This document shows positions 18,910-27,515 of a DNA stretch of 64,000 nucleotides, piece by piece (positions within the stretch are counted from its first letter, which is position 1; the number at the start of each line of letters is the position of its first letter). A program made the position numbers and the translations under genes. Origin of the DNA: Brachycybe producta (lineage: Eukaryota; Arthropoda; Diplopoda; Playtdesmida; Andrognathidae); contig JAUPFP010000001.1 in NCBI GenBank assembly GCA_036925085.1, positions 16,772,842-16,836,841 on the forward strand, given 5' to 3'. The notes beneath the pieces were generated by a model. The model did not search any database, was not told the origin of the DNA, and saw only the letters and a program-made list of their open reading frames with translations.

Positions 18910-21846
18910 TTAGGTACCGGACGGCTTCTCTGGCGGTGTCGCGAAAGTGGAGCCCATCCACTCCGCAGCCCACCGACGTGCCCACCACAAGCACATCTGG
19001 GTGTTACGCCACCCAAAACCAGTATCGAAGACCGTCCCCTTAAGACGGCTTTCCTCCAGGGCTCGGAATTCCTCGAAAGGAATATCCTGGAGTTGCGGAC
19101 GCGTGCGAAGCGTCCGACTTGTTAGGAGGTCCACCAGGGCGACTGCAGGCTCGGTCTCGCACCCTGGTAGAGGCTCAGGTATAAACTGTCCAGCCATACC
19201 TCCTAGGTCGCATCCCAGCAAACGTTGGATGAATGGGGCTGCACGCCGGGCTAGCCGAACTATCCCGGCATCTAGTCCCACCACATCCAAAATAGCAAAC
19301 GTTTGCTGGACCGGATTCACGACCATGACAACCGGAAAACCTCCACAACCAAACGCCACCACATGGCGCATGTTGTATGGCGGTAGCCTTGCTACCCACG
19401 GCTCTGGAAGTGGCTCATCCAGACGGTAGTAGCCGTGGTATTGGCAACCCTCCATTCCCGGCTGGTCCTGCCAGAGACCAAGCCGGTTATTCAGATACAC
19501 CTCTGCATCTGAATACGGGGGCAATGCGCCAATACGCCGTCTCTCAGCCTCAGGCCTAGGGGAGGTTGACGTTTCAGGTCCTAGGGTATCGAATACCCCG
19601 CCGCCATGGACCGGAGAGAAGGATGTACCCCCACTGGGGGTCACGGGGCCACGTTTAGTGGGAACACTAACTCCTGCAACCGAGGTTCTTTCGCCCTTAG
19701 GTAAGGGCAAAGTCACACGGTGCAGGGTTCCCACTGCTCGAACCTGCAGGCTCGAGACCGCATCCACCTTCGGGGAGGATGGAGGCGTGCCGACCAAAAC
19801 GTCGCGCATCGACCTACCATCCATCCGCGCCGCCTCAACGGGACGGGTATGGACCGGTTGACTCCCGGCCGGCGTGCTTGCCTGAGCACGCCGGGACTCC
19901 TCCTTTTCCGCCACGACGCCTCCAGTTTCGGCTCCCTGGCGCCTACTGCTGGAGGGTGTCGGACTTCCCTTCCTCTCACGCTTGGACCTTTTATGGTCCT
20001 TCTTCTTTTTCTTTTTCTTCCCGTGAGAGGAAGGTTGACCATGCGTCGGGTCAGACTTAACTGACCCCGACGACTTACTGGGCCGATCAGGCTTAGGCGG
20101 GTGGTTAGCCCCCTTCGCCTTCTCGGACTCTTTCTTCGAAGATTTTCCGGCCGGAGCCGTACTCTTCTTCGTAGAAGTGCCCTTAGCCGAGGTGACAGCC
20201 GAGGATGACTGTCCGGAAACAAATCTTCCTCGACCATCCCGAAGGAGAGACTTCTCCTTCGGTGCAAGAGTCGGCTGACTCTTGCCACCAGTCGCTTTGG
20301 CTTCCACACCATGGGCTGGTGCACTGGAAGCCTGCATCGCCTCCCTCTCGGCGATTCGCTTCTGGCCAGCGATGGTCGTGGCACTCGCAATATGCGGGAC
20401 GCCACGACCGACAGGAGGTTCCCCTGTTTTGAGCGGACTCCGGGTGGGCATTCCCTGCAGAGGAGGGAACTCCGCAGCCCGGCGCTCAAACTCCTGCCGC
20501 TCACCTGCACCGACCGCACGAGCGATCTGTCGGTGCAGGCTCGCTGCTTGAGCTTGAAGCCGTTTGAGCTTATTCTCTAAGCTCTCGGGCTTCCGAGGTT
20601 CGGAGGCCTTTCCTCGACCGGAGGACCTGGCCTTCTTGCCTCGAGAGCGTTCAGCCACTGGTGGGGTGTGAGGGCGGGACCTCTTTTGTCCCTTGCCACC
20701 ACCACCACTCACAGATTTCCCCGTTTTACCGGGAGCGGGTACTGGAGGCTGAGTCGCCTTCTTCTCCGCTCGCCGGTCCCTCTTCGGGTTGTCCGACCGC
20801 CAGCTGGAGGGGCCAGCTACTGCCTCGGGCGGACCCGATCCAGCAGCCGGCTTCTCTGGCCAAGCAGCCCCTGAACAACCTTCAGGGTGGGCGAGAGTTT
20901 CTGCTCGAAGCCCCACAGCAGGCGTGAATTCTTCAACGCCTCCTCCTTAGCTTTGAGCATCGCCTCTCTTTCTGCGAGAGCCTTGGCTCTGGCAGTGATC
21001 CGTGCGGCTCCGGACTTCTTCTTGCGCTTCTTCGCGCCGTCCTTCCTCACCTGCACGGTCGGAAACTCCCCGACGAAGCACCGACGGTCCCCGACCAGGA
21101 AGCCACCTTCCTGGACCATGTCCCGTCTAGCTTCGTCCAACCGATCCAAGCGGTCTTCTTCTTCGGCCAAGGACACAGCCACGGCCTCCAAAGACATTGG
21201 ATCGGCGGGAAGAACTCCGGGGGATCCCGTCCCAGACGGTTTACCCTCGGAGGCCGAACTACTCCCGTCAGACTCCGAAGAGCCCTCTGAAGAGGCGTTG
21301 CGGCTCTGCCACTGCCTTGAGGCGTCCACCACCGAATCAACGGTGGCTTCGACCTCCATCTCCGTGTCAATAACTAAGGACGCTCCCAAGGAGACGTCCT
21401 CACTGTCCTCGACCACCCTAGACCAATCTAGGAGGTCTCGAACAGACGGAGACCCGGGTTCCGGGGTACTAGCGGTTACCACACCGGTAGCCGCCTTACC
21501 ACCGTCAACACCCACTTCTGCTGACTCACCAACCGGGGAAACTACCGCCGCCACCGACTGAACGGTGGTAGCAGCCGTATTCCTGGTGGGAGACTGCAGG
21601 TACCTGCCCCAGAAGGCTCCGACACCGGTCGGAGTTGACTGTGCAGACTCCGGACCTTCCACGGCTTCTGCCGCCGGGGAATCAACGGATTCCACGGTAG
21701 CATCTGCCTTTTCCGGCCCGCCAGATGATGGGGAGCCTTCCGATCCCGACTCCAACAGCCTTGCATCCCCCGGATGCAGCGGGCTGAGGGAGGGGGACCG
21801 TCGGCCACTCCCGTCGCCTTCCTCCTTCTCCTTCTCCGTGGTGGAC
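18910..21846 (-). CDS. Element A ORF3 (third ORF, unknown function, one-base frameshift)
   Basis: About 975 codons from the splice acceptor to TGA, in two frames that overlap at 20817-20916. One base is missing near 20929 relative to H (103-134), and H and I are open there. Order of regions: acidic Ser/Thr-rich N-terminus; GGFLVGDRRCFVGEFPT; basic KKRKKKSGAAR; an Ala/Glu/Lys coiled-coil-like stretch (KALAEREAMLKAKEE); a long Lys/Pro/Ser-rich linker with KKLKRLQAQAASLHRQ-like heptads and a seven-Lys run; and a C-terminal folded-looking domain of about 190 residues (AEVYLNNRLGLWQDQ, LPPYNMRHVVAFG, FPVVMVVNPVQQTFAILDVVGL, EFRALEESRLKG). No signal peptide, transmembrane segment or furin site is seen, so it is not a typical envelope. 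Highly basic, so nucleic-acid binding or nuclear location is possible (inference). No known family recognised. Confidence 0.75.
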
Positions 21847-21875
21847 CTGTTAAAAAGTGAAGAGACTGTCAAAAA
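21847..21875 (-). promoter_or_regulatory. 3' splice acceptor before ORF3 (A)
   Basis: Sense strand CAGTCTCTTCACTTTTTAAC then AG, followed by GTCCACCACGG. The ATG that H has 8 bases on is ACG here, so A would need another start. Confidence 0.55.
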
Positions 21876-22241
21876 CAAGTTGTCACCGTGGAAAAGTGAA
21901 TTCCACGGACTTTTACCGTGAGAATTCTCGTTTTCACCGTCCAAAGTCGGTAATTCACGGTCCCCACCGTGTTTTACCGCCTTCGTACGGTGAAAACATC
22001 TTTTCCCCCTTTCGGAACCGGTAGAAAGGGTATTCCACGGAATTTCACCGTGCGAATCGCGGTTTCCACCGTCCAAAGTCGGTAAACCACGGTAAAAACC
22101 ATGGCTAACCACCTTCGGACGGTGAGAACACCCTCTCACCGAGTTCCGACGGTTGGAAAGGGCATTGCACGGACTTCTACCGTGCAAAATGCCGTTTTCA
22201 CCGTCCAAAGTCGGCAATTCACGGTCAAAACCGTGTTTCAC
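21870..22241 (-). repeat. Pre-ORF3 tandem repeat (A), 132 bp x 3, open in frame
   Basis: The word CCGTCCAAAGTCGG recurs at 21937, 22069 and 22201, exactly 132 bp apart. A frame runs through all units and gives a 44-residue repeat (HGFDRELPTLDGENG..., HGFYRGLPTLDGGNR..., HGGDRELPTLDGENE...). The same frame continues without a stop across the acceptor into ORF3. Confidence 0.75.
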
Positions 22242-23308
22242 CGCCTTCGATCGGTGAAAACCACTCCCTGGCGGGCTTTACCACCCAAACACCATCGAAC
22301 TTGGGCCTTCCCAAGCGAAACGGCGCTCGGACGGGCTGAACCCGCCGGAAAAGTGCTTTCCATAGTGGCTTGGCCACCATGACAACAGTCATGGCGGCGA
22401 AACCACACCCACCACGTGTGTATACGGTCAATGACCGTAAAACACACCGTTAACACATACAAGAGAACTGCCAACAGGCAGGAGAAGGATATTCCCTTAG
22501 AGGGACTTACTTTTTCACAGATGCTTTCTTTCTCCAGTTCTTGGTGGCCTCTTTGACGGTGAATTGTGGTTTTGTTTAACCCACGTGTGGCCGGCGTTTT
22601 TTGTTTAAGTTTGTAAACAAGATGGCGCCTAGCCGCCACATTCACCGTCTTAGCGGCTAATGGCCGTGCAGTAGTGGCTAAAACATCATCAGCCACCTCC
22701 TGCATGGTCACCATGGAGATTTCACCGTCGTCTGCCTTTTTAGGGGCAGACATGGACTGATGGGTAGAGACATTTACCGTCAATTCTCTTATATTGACGG
22801 TAATTGGAGATTGCACGGAGGATTTTACGGATGGATTTCTCCGCCCACGGACCGATTTTGTCGGGCCTTTGGCTGGACACCTGGTGGTGGGCCGCCCTTG
22901 GTTTCTACCGAAACCGTGGCGGGCCCCAAACACCGCAACGTCCGGCCGCCTCCTCTCCCAGCCGTCTGCCCATATTAGCGGACTGCCGGCTCTCTCCCAC
23001 CATAGGAAGGACTCCCAAAGAGTTCCCCACAATAGGGGCCTCCCTGGAGGGCTTCCTATACGTGCATCAAACCCACTCACCTCATACACCTTCGGTCTCC
23101 GCGGACGGAGATTGTACCGAGGTGGAGGGGGGTTATCTGCTTCAGAGTCGGTAGACTCCTGCGAAGAAATGGACGGTGGTTTTAGCGCCGGAGTCATTCC
23201 ACTCCGCGCCGAAGCCTCCGTGGCATCGCTGTCTGTACCGGAGGAGGGGTCAGAGACTCCGAGTCCATCTTCCTTCCTCACGGTCCCGCACCTTCCGACC
23301 ATACCCAT
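22238..23308 (-). CDS. Element A Pol C-terminal tail (frame-shifted from integrase)
   Basis: About 350 codons of integrase tail in a frame separated from the core by a 4-base duplication near 23272. It starts with an acidic segment (EEDGLGVSDPSS), then PPPRYNLRPRRPKVYE, a basic stretch with ATRGLNKTTIHRQRGHQ, and ends with a hydrophobic run FSCLLAVLLYVLTVCFTV (about 22425-22490) followed by VWFRRHD. E carries the same tail in frame with its integrase, ending in a similar hydrophobic run, so the tail is part of Pol in this family. The hydrophobic run could be a membrane segment (inference). No chromodomain seen. Confidence 0.65.
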   Translation of the reverse strand: MGMVGRCGTVRKEDGLGVSDPSSGTDSDATEASARSGMTPALKPPSISSQESTDSEADNPPPPRYNLRPRRPKVYEVSGFDARIGSPPGRPLLWGTLWESFLWWERAGSPLIWADGWERRRPDVAVFGARHGFGRNQGRPTTRCPAKGPTKSVRGRRNPSVKSSVQSPITVNIRELTVNVSTHQSMSAPKKADDGEISMVTMQEVADDVLATTARPLAAKTVNVAARRHLVYKLKQKTPATRGLNKTTIHRQRGHQELEKESICEKVSPSKGISFSCLLAVLLYVLTVCFTVIDRIHTWWVWFRRHDCCHGGQATMESTFPAGSARPSAVSLGKAQVRWCLGGKARQGVVFTDRRR

Positions 23309-24461
23309 CTACGAACTCTATTTCGTAGATCAGGTCGGAATACTGCAGGACCACCGTACCCCTCTCAGCTTTATAAGCCAAGCTCCATTTCTTCGCCTGG
23401 CCGAGCTTCCCAGCCTGATCTCTTATCCACACCTGATCTCCAGGCTGATAAAGAGGAGGCTCCACACGGCCAGCGTCATACCGCTCTTTCTGCCTTCTTT
23501 GAGCAGCCGTCAAACGTTGACGAGCCTGCTCCTCTACGGCTTGCTGGTCAGGCAAGTCACGGACTGGACCGCTCGGAAGGAGATTATCAATCTCCATCCG
23601 GGGCTCACGGCCAAACAACAACTGATACGGAGAGACTTGCATACTCTCCTGGACAGCTGTGTTATAAGCCCACACGGCGGGCCGTAATTTATCCCACCAA
23701 TCAAGCTGTTCCTTGAGGGGATCAAGGTACCGCTTGATGGTTTCCATTACCGTTTTATTCGTACGTTCCGTAAGCCCATTAGCTTGCGGATGGTACGCCG
23801 TCGTGAAGTGATGCGCTATATTATAGCGCTCCCGGAACTTCAGCAGGACTTTGCTGGAGAACTGGGACCCACGATCCGAGACAAGAGCTTTCGGTGTGCC
23901 ATACACCGAAAGGATCTCGTCCTTCAGAAATTTCACCACACAGGCGGCCGTGGCCCTTCGTACCGCCCTTGCCACACCGTACCGGGTGAAATAGTCAACC
24001 ATGATCAGTACAAAGGTGACTCCACCCACGGAGGCAGGAAACGGTCCAACGAAGTCCATTCCCCAGGTATCAACTGGGTACTCCGGCACAATCGGTTGGA
24101 GAAATCCCTGACTTCGAGCGAACTGTCGCGCTCTCTGACACACCAAACATGACTTAACATATTCGGCAGTGTCTCGCTTCATACCGATCCAGTAGAAGCG
24201 TGAGTGCAGTCTCTGGTAGGTCTTAAACATCCCGAAGTGACCAGCTTCGGGAATGTCATGTAGCTTCCTTAGGCAGAAAGCCCTGCATGACCTCGGAACT
24301 ACCAACACAGTTCTCAACCGATCCTGGATGGACCTGATGGCAAACAACAAGTCATCTGCCACCACAAACTGGAACCGGAGGTTCGAGTTGGGGTCACGGA
24401 AGATTTCACTCTTCACTTTGGAGCACCAGCCATCGGCCTCTTGCTCCTTGACCCAATCCAC
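23250..24461 (-). CDS. Element A Pol: integrase
   Basis: About 400 codons. N-terminal zinc-binding HHCC: LRKLHDIPEAGHFG and CLVCQRARQ. Catalytic core DD35E: DTWGMDFVGPFPA (first Asp), SDRGSQFSSK (second Asp), YHPQANGLTERTNKTV (Glu). Then MQVSPYQLLFGREPR, YQPGDQVWIRD and the C-terminal YEIEFVDGYGRKVRDR. The conserved FHVDNLKPY box found in E is missing here through a 48-bp deletion, after which a 4-base duplication shifts the frame to a stop at 23250. Catalytic residues all present. Upstream it is separated from RNase H only by a TAA (24465-24467). Confidence 0.85.
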   Translation of the reverse strand: MDWVKEQEADGWCSKVKSEIFRDPNSNLRFQFVVADDLLFAIRSIQDRLRTVLVVPRSCRAFCLRKLHDIPEAGHFGMFKTYQRLHSRFYWIGMKRDTAEYVKSCLVCQRARQFARSQGFLQPIVPEYPVDTWGMDFVGPFPASVGGVTFVLIMVDYFTRYGVARAVRRATAACVVKFLKDEILSVYGTPKALVSDRGSQFSSKVLLKFRERYNIAHHFTTAYHPQANGLTERTNKTVMETIKRYLDPLKEQLDWWDKLRPAVWAYNTAVQESMQVSPYQLLFGREPRMEIDNLLPSGPVRDLPDQQAVEEQARQRLTAAQRRQKERYDAGRVEPPLYQPGDQVWIRDQAGKLGQAKKWSLAYKAERGTVVLQYSDLIYEIEFVDGYGRKVRDREEGRWTRSL

Positions 24462-24464
24462 CTC

Positions 24465-27400
24465 TTAACGGACGTGGTAAATAACCTCACCTACGTCGGC
24501 TTCGACGTATCCAGGTAAGGAAAGGTCCGCCACATCACGAACAGGATACCGACTCAAAGCGTCGGCATCCACGTGCAGTGTTCCCTTCCTATACTGAACC
24601 TTAAACCGGTACTCTTGAAGCTGCATCTGCCAACGCCCCAACCTGCCTTGCAGGTTCTTGGCTGTCTGCAGATAGCAAATAGCGTGGTGATCAGTTACGA
24701 TCACAAACTCCCGGTTAAAGAGGTAAGGACGGAATTTACCCACGGCAAACATGACCGCCAAGCACTCCTGCTCGGTGACCGAATACCGTGTTTCCGCTCC
24801 TTTCATGAGTCGGCTTGCGTAGGCCAAAACACGGGGGACACTGTCCTCCGGTAACTTCTGGTAGACTACGACTCCCAAGCCGTTCCCACTAGCGTCGGTA
24901 TGGATAATTACCTCACCACGCGGATCGTACATGGTGAGTACCGGCGCTTCGGTTAAAAATGCCTTTAACCGAGCAAACGCTAGTTTGCACGGATCCGACC
25001 ACTCGAAGGACGCATCCTTCTTTGTCAGATCGTGCAAAGGCCTAGCCACCTTGGCGAAGTCCTTGATGAACCTTCGATAGTAACCCGCAAGTCCGAGAAA
25101 ACTGCGGACGCCTGTCACCGTCGTCGGGACTTCAAACTCTTGGACTGCCCGCACGAGATCCGGGTCCAGAGCAACTCCCTCGGCTCTCACTACGTGACCG
25201 AGATAACGTACTTTGTTAAAGCCAAAGAAGCATTTCTTCGGCTGGAGTTTCAGCTCCGCCCCTCGTAACAGTCCAAGGACAGTGGAGAGTCTCTCGAGAA
25301 ACTGCTCGAAAGTGTTCCCAAAGACGATAATATCGTCCAGGTACACCAGACACGTCTCCCACTTATGTCCTGCCAATAAGAGGTCTAGCGCTTTTTGCAT
25401 GGTGGCTGGAGCATTACAGAGTCCGAAAGGCATTTTCCGGAACTCAAACAGACCTTGAGAGCAAATAAATGCCGTTTTCTCAACGTCTGGCTCAGCCATC
25501 CGAACCTGCCAGTAACCACTAGCCAGGTCCAATGTAGCGAAGAACTTCGCACCGGCCAATGAGTCGAGCGCATCATCGATGCGAGGCAACGGATACTGAT
25601 CCAGCTTTGTCTGGGCATTCAGTTTCCGGTAGTCCACGCAAAAACGAAAGCCACCAGCTTTCTTGCGGACAAGCAAGATAGGGCTCGCGTAAGGACTACG
25701 CGAAGGTTGGATAACCCCTGCATCCAACATCTTCGCCACCTCTTCTTTCTCGACTGCTCTGGCCGCTGGAGCGGTTCGACGCAATCCTTCACGCACCGGA
25801 GGTTGCCCACCGGTATCGATCGTATGTTCGACCAGAGAGGTTTCACCCAACTCTGTGAAGTCGAACGCGAAATGATCCCGGCGTGCCAGCAGGAACTCTC
25901 GAAGCCGTCTCGCCTCTTCAGGCTTCAGATTGTCACCAATCTTAAGACACTCTTCGAGGGTGGGAGCCGTCGCCACATTCAGCACTTGGTGTCCGTTTCC
26001 GGACGCCCCTCTCAACTTAGACGAGGACTTCCCTGGTCGAACCGTCCTCTGAGTGGGGTCTCCCCCTCTCAACTTAGACGGCTCTTCCAGCCCTACCACA
26101 ATGGCAGCCTCCACAGCTTGAGCCGTGGCTACACCCTCTCCTGTTTCCAGGGCAATGGGTGCATTCCCCACGTTTTCAAGCCAGATATCGTACGTGCCAA
26201 GCCGGTTAGCTGCAGCGATACCTGCTACTGCTAACACACCACGTCCACCTAAGGCTTTCCGGTGCGGCTCCACGAGAAGCAGCTGGCCAGGGCCGGCATG
26301 CTCTACCAACGTCACGGATACGACACATCGTACGTGGGCTGGTAGCCAGACATTCTCCCTCAGTCGCAGAGAACAAACTTCTCCGCACCCGATAGAGGTT
26401 CTGGTCTCGGGCAGCTCTGGTGAAACAATGTTCATCCACCCGTCAACCTGCTCGAGTGCAGGCAGATCCACCGGGAGTTGCCGTCCCTGAGGCAAAGCCC
26501 CTGGTATCGGCGATGGAATTGCTTCCACCTCCCTAGGTTCTACAAGCGCTCGATCGGTGAATGCAGCTTGGAGGGCGTCTGGATGTGCCGTCCAGACATC
26601 CTCCCGGAAGTAAACCTTCCGGTGCACGATATCAACCATCAAGCCGAAACGTGAGGCGTGATCAACGCCCAACAACGCTTTGCCCTCTCCCTTCACCAAA
26701 AGGAGAGGCACCTTGATGGTTTTCTTGTGGATGGTCAATTCCACATTTGTGACCCCTACTACCTCGATGGAGTGCCCACCCATTCCAAGAAGGAATGAAG
26801 GAACCGCCAGTTCCTCTATAGGCAACTCCATCACTCGTGCCGCCGTAATGCTTAGGACCGACACGTCAGCCCCGGTGTCTACGATCATCTCCATCAGACG
26901 ATCGCCTATCGACACCCACACCCTCGGTGAACCTACGTCGTAGGCCCGGCTCTGAAGCTCAGGGATGGGAACCCGCGGGCTCCCACCATCGATCTTCTGC
27001 CTCCCGTCCACCTTACCGTCCACACCGGACGGTAATCCCAGACGTGCAGAAGACTGGGGACCAGTCTCACAAACCAGAGACTCCCCAGGCCCAGCAGGAG
27101 GTATGGGCGCACCAACTCCTCCCGCCTGCTCGATGAGCGCACGATCCAGCACCTCACCACTAGGCATGTAGGGTGAGGGGGCAAACCAGCGATCCAGCTG
27201 GTTGCACACGGCCTCAAATGTGGAGCATGGCGATGGAAATACCCACTGGGTAATTTCTGGGTCCGCAGACCTCGCCAGAGGCACCCCTGCCTTCCGCAGG
27301 ACATCCACATACTTGGAGACCGCCCGGAGGTACGTCCCTCGTTCAGAGCTCAGGCCGTGACAGGCACCTGAGCTTTGAAGCTTTACCAGTCGCACACCAC

Positions 27401-27515
27401 TCAGTTCGGTGGCGACCGGCGGCGGTTTAACGAGGATTTCTCCTCGTCCTCCACGAGTCGATAGTAGAACTGGCCATCGTGAACGGTGGCCAGGTACTTC
27501 CGACCCTCCAGCCAA
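24465..27515 (-). CDS. Element A Pol: protease, reverse transcriptase, RNase H
   Basis: 1016 codons, in the -1 frame relative to Gag and overlapping it by 115 bp. Order: spacer (GVPLARSADPEITQWVF); aspartic protease with IVDTGADVSVLS (about residue 212); linker; RT with FRFCVDYRKLNAQTK, FATLDLASGYWQV, MPFGLCNAPATM and the intact catalytic YLDDIIVFG (about residue 723); connection GLAGYYRRFIKDFA; RNase H with IHTDASGNGLGVVVY, TEQECLAVMF, IVTDHHAICYL and LSRYPV. Closed by a TAA where I has a sense codon, so integrase would need read-through or the stop is a mutation. Converts the element RNA to DNA in cytoplasmic particles. Confidence 0.9.
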   Translation of the reverse strand: MAGGSEVPGHRSRWPVLLSTRGGRGEILVKPPPVATELSGVRLVKLQSSGACHGLSSERGTYLRAVSKYVDVLRKAGVPLARSADPEITQWVFPSPCSTFEAVCNQLDRWFAPSPYMPSGEVLDRALIEQAGGVGAPIPPAGPGESLVCETGPQSSARLGLPSGVDGKVDGRQKIDGGSPRVPIPELQSRAYDVGSPRVWVSIGDRLMEMIVDTGADVSVLSITAARVMELPIEELAVPSFLLGMGGHSIEVVGVTNVELTIHKKTIKVPLLLVKGEGKALLGVDHASRFGLMVDIVHRKVYFREDVWTAHPDALQAAFTDRALVEPREVEAIPSPIPGALPQGRQLPVDLPALEQVDGWMNIVSPELPETRTSIGCGEVCSLRLRENVWLPAHVRCVVSVTLVEHAGPGQLLLVEPHRKALGGRGVLAVAGIAAANRLGTYDIWLENVGNAPIALETGEGVATAQAVEAAIVVGLEEPSKLRGGDPTQRTVRPGKSSSKLRGASGNGHQVLNVATAPTLEECLKIGDNLKPEEARRLREFLLARRDHFAFDFTELGETSLVEHTIDTGGQPPVREGLRRTAPAARAVEKEEVAKMLDAGVIQPSRSPYASPILLVRKKAGGFRFCVDYRKLNAQTKLDQYPLPRIDDALDSLAGAKFFATLDLASGYWQVRMAEPDVEKTAFICSQGLFEFRKMPFGLCNAPATMQKALDLLLAGHKWETCLVYLDDIIVFGNTFEQFLERLSTVLGLLRGAELKLQPKKCFFGFNKVRYLGHVVRAEGVALDPDLVRAVQEFEVPTTVTGVRSFLGLAGYYRRFIKDFAKVARPLHDLTKKDASFEWSDPCKLAFARLKAFLTEAPVLTMYDPRGEVIIHTDASGNGLGVVVYQKLPEDSVPRVLAYASRLMKGAETRYSVTEQECLAVMFAVGKFRPYLFNREFVIVTDHHAICYLQTAKNLQGRLGRWQMQLQEYRFKVQYRKGTLHVDADALSRYPVRDVADLSLPGYVEADVGEVIYHVR
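27386..27431 (-). promoter_or_regulatory. -1 ribosomal frameshift site, gag/pol (A)
   Basis: Slippery heptamer GTTAAAC (27425-27431) read G-TTA-AAC in the gag frame and GTT-AAA in the pol frame, then a 5-base spacer and a stem CCGGTCGC/GCGACTGG with an inner CAC/GTG pairing (27386-27419). The gag stop lies in the loop. Conserved in B, D, E and M. Confidence 0.75.

Noticed and set aside
18910-21846. ORF3 as a retroviral-type envelope
   Set aside because: No signal peptide, transmembrane helix, furin site or Cys pattern; long basic low-complexity regions instead.
22238-23308. Chromodomain in the integrase tail
   Set aside because: The tail has PPRYNLRPRRPKVYE and acidic/basic stretches but no aromatic cage pattern of a chromodomain.
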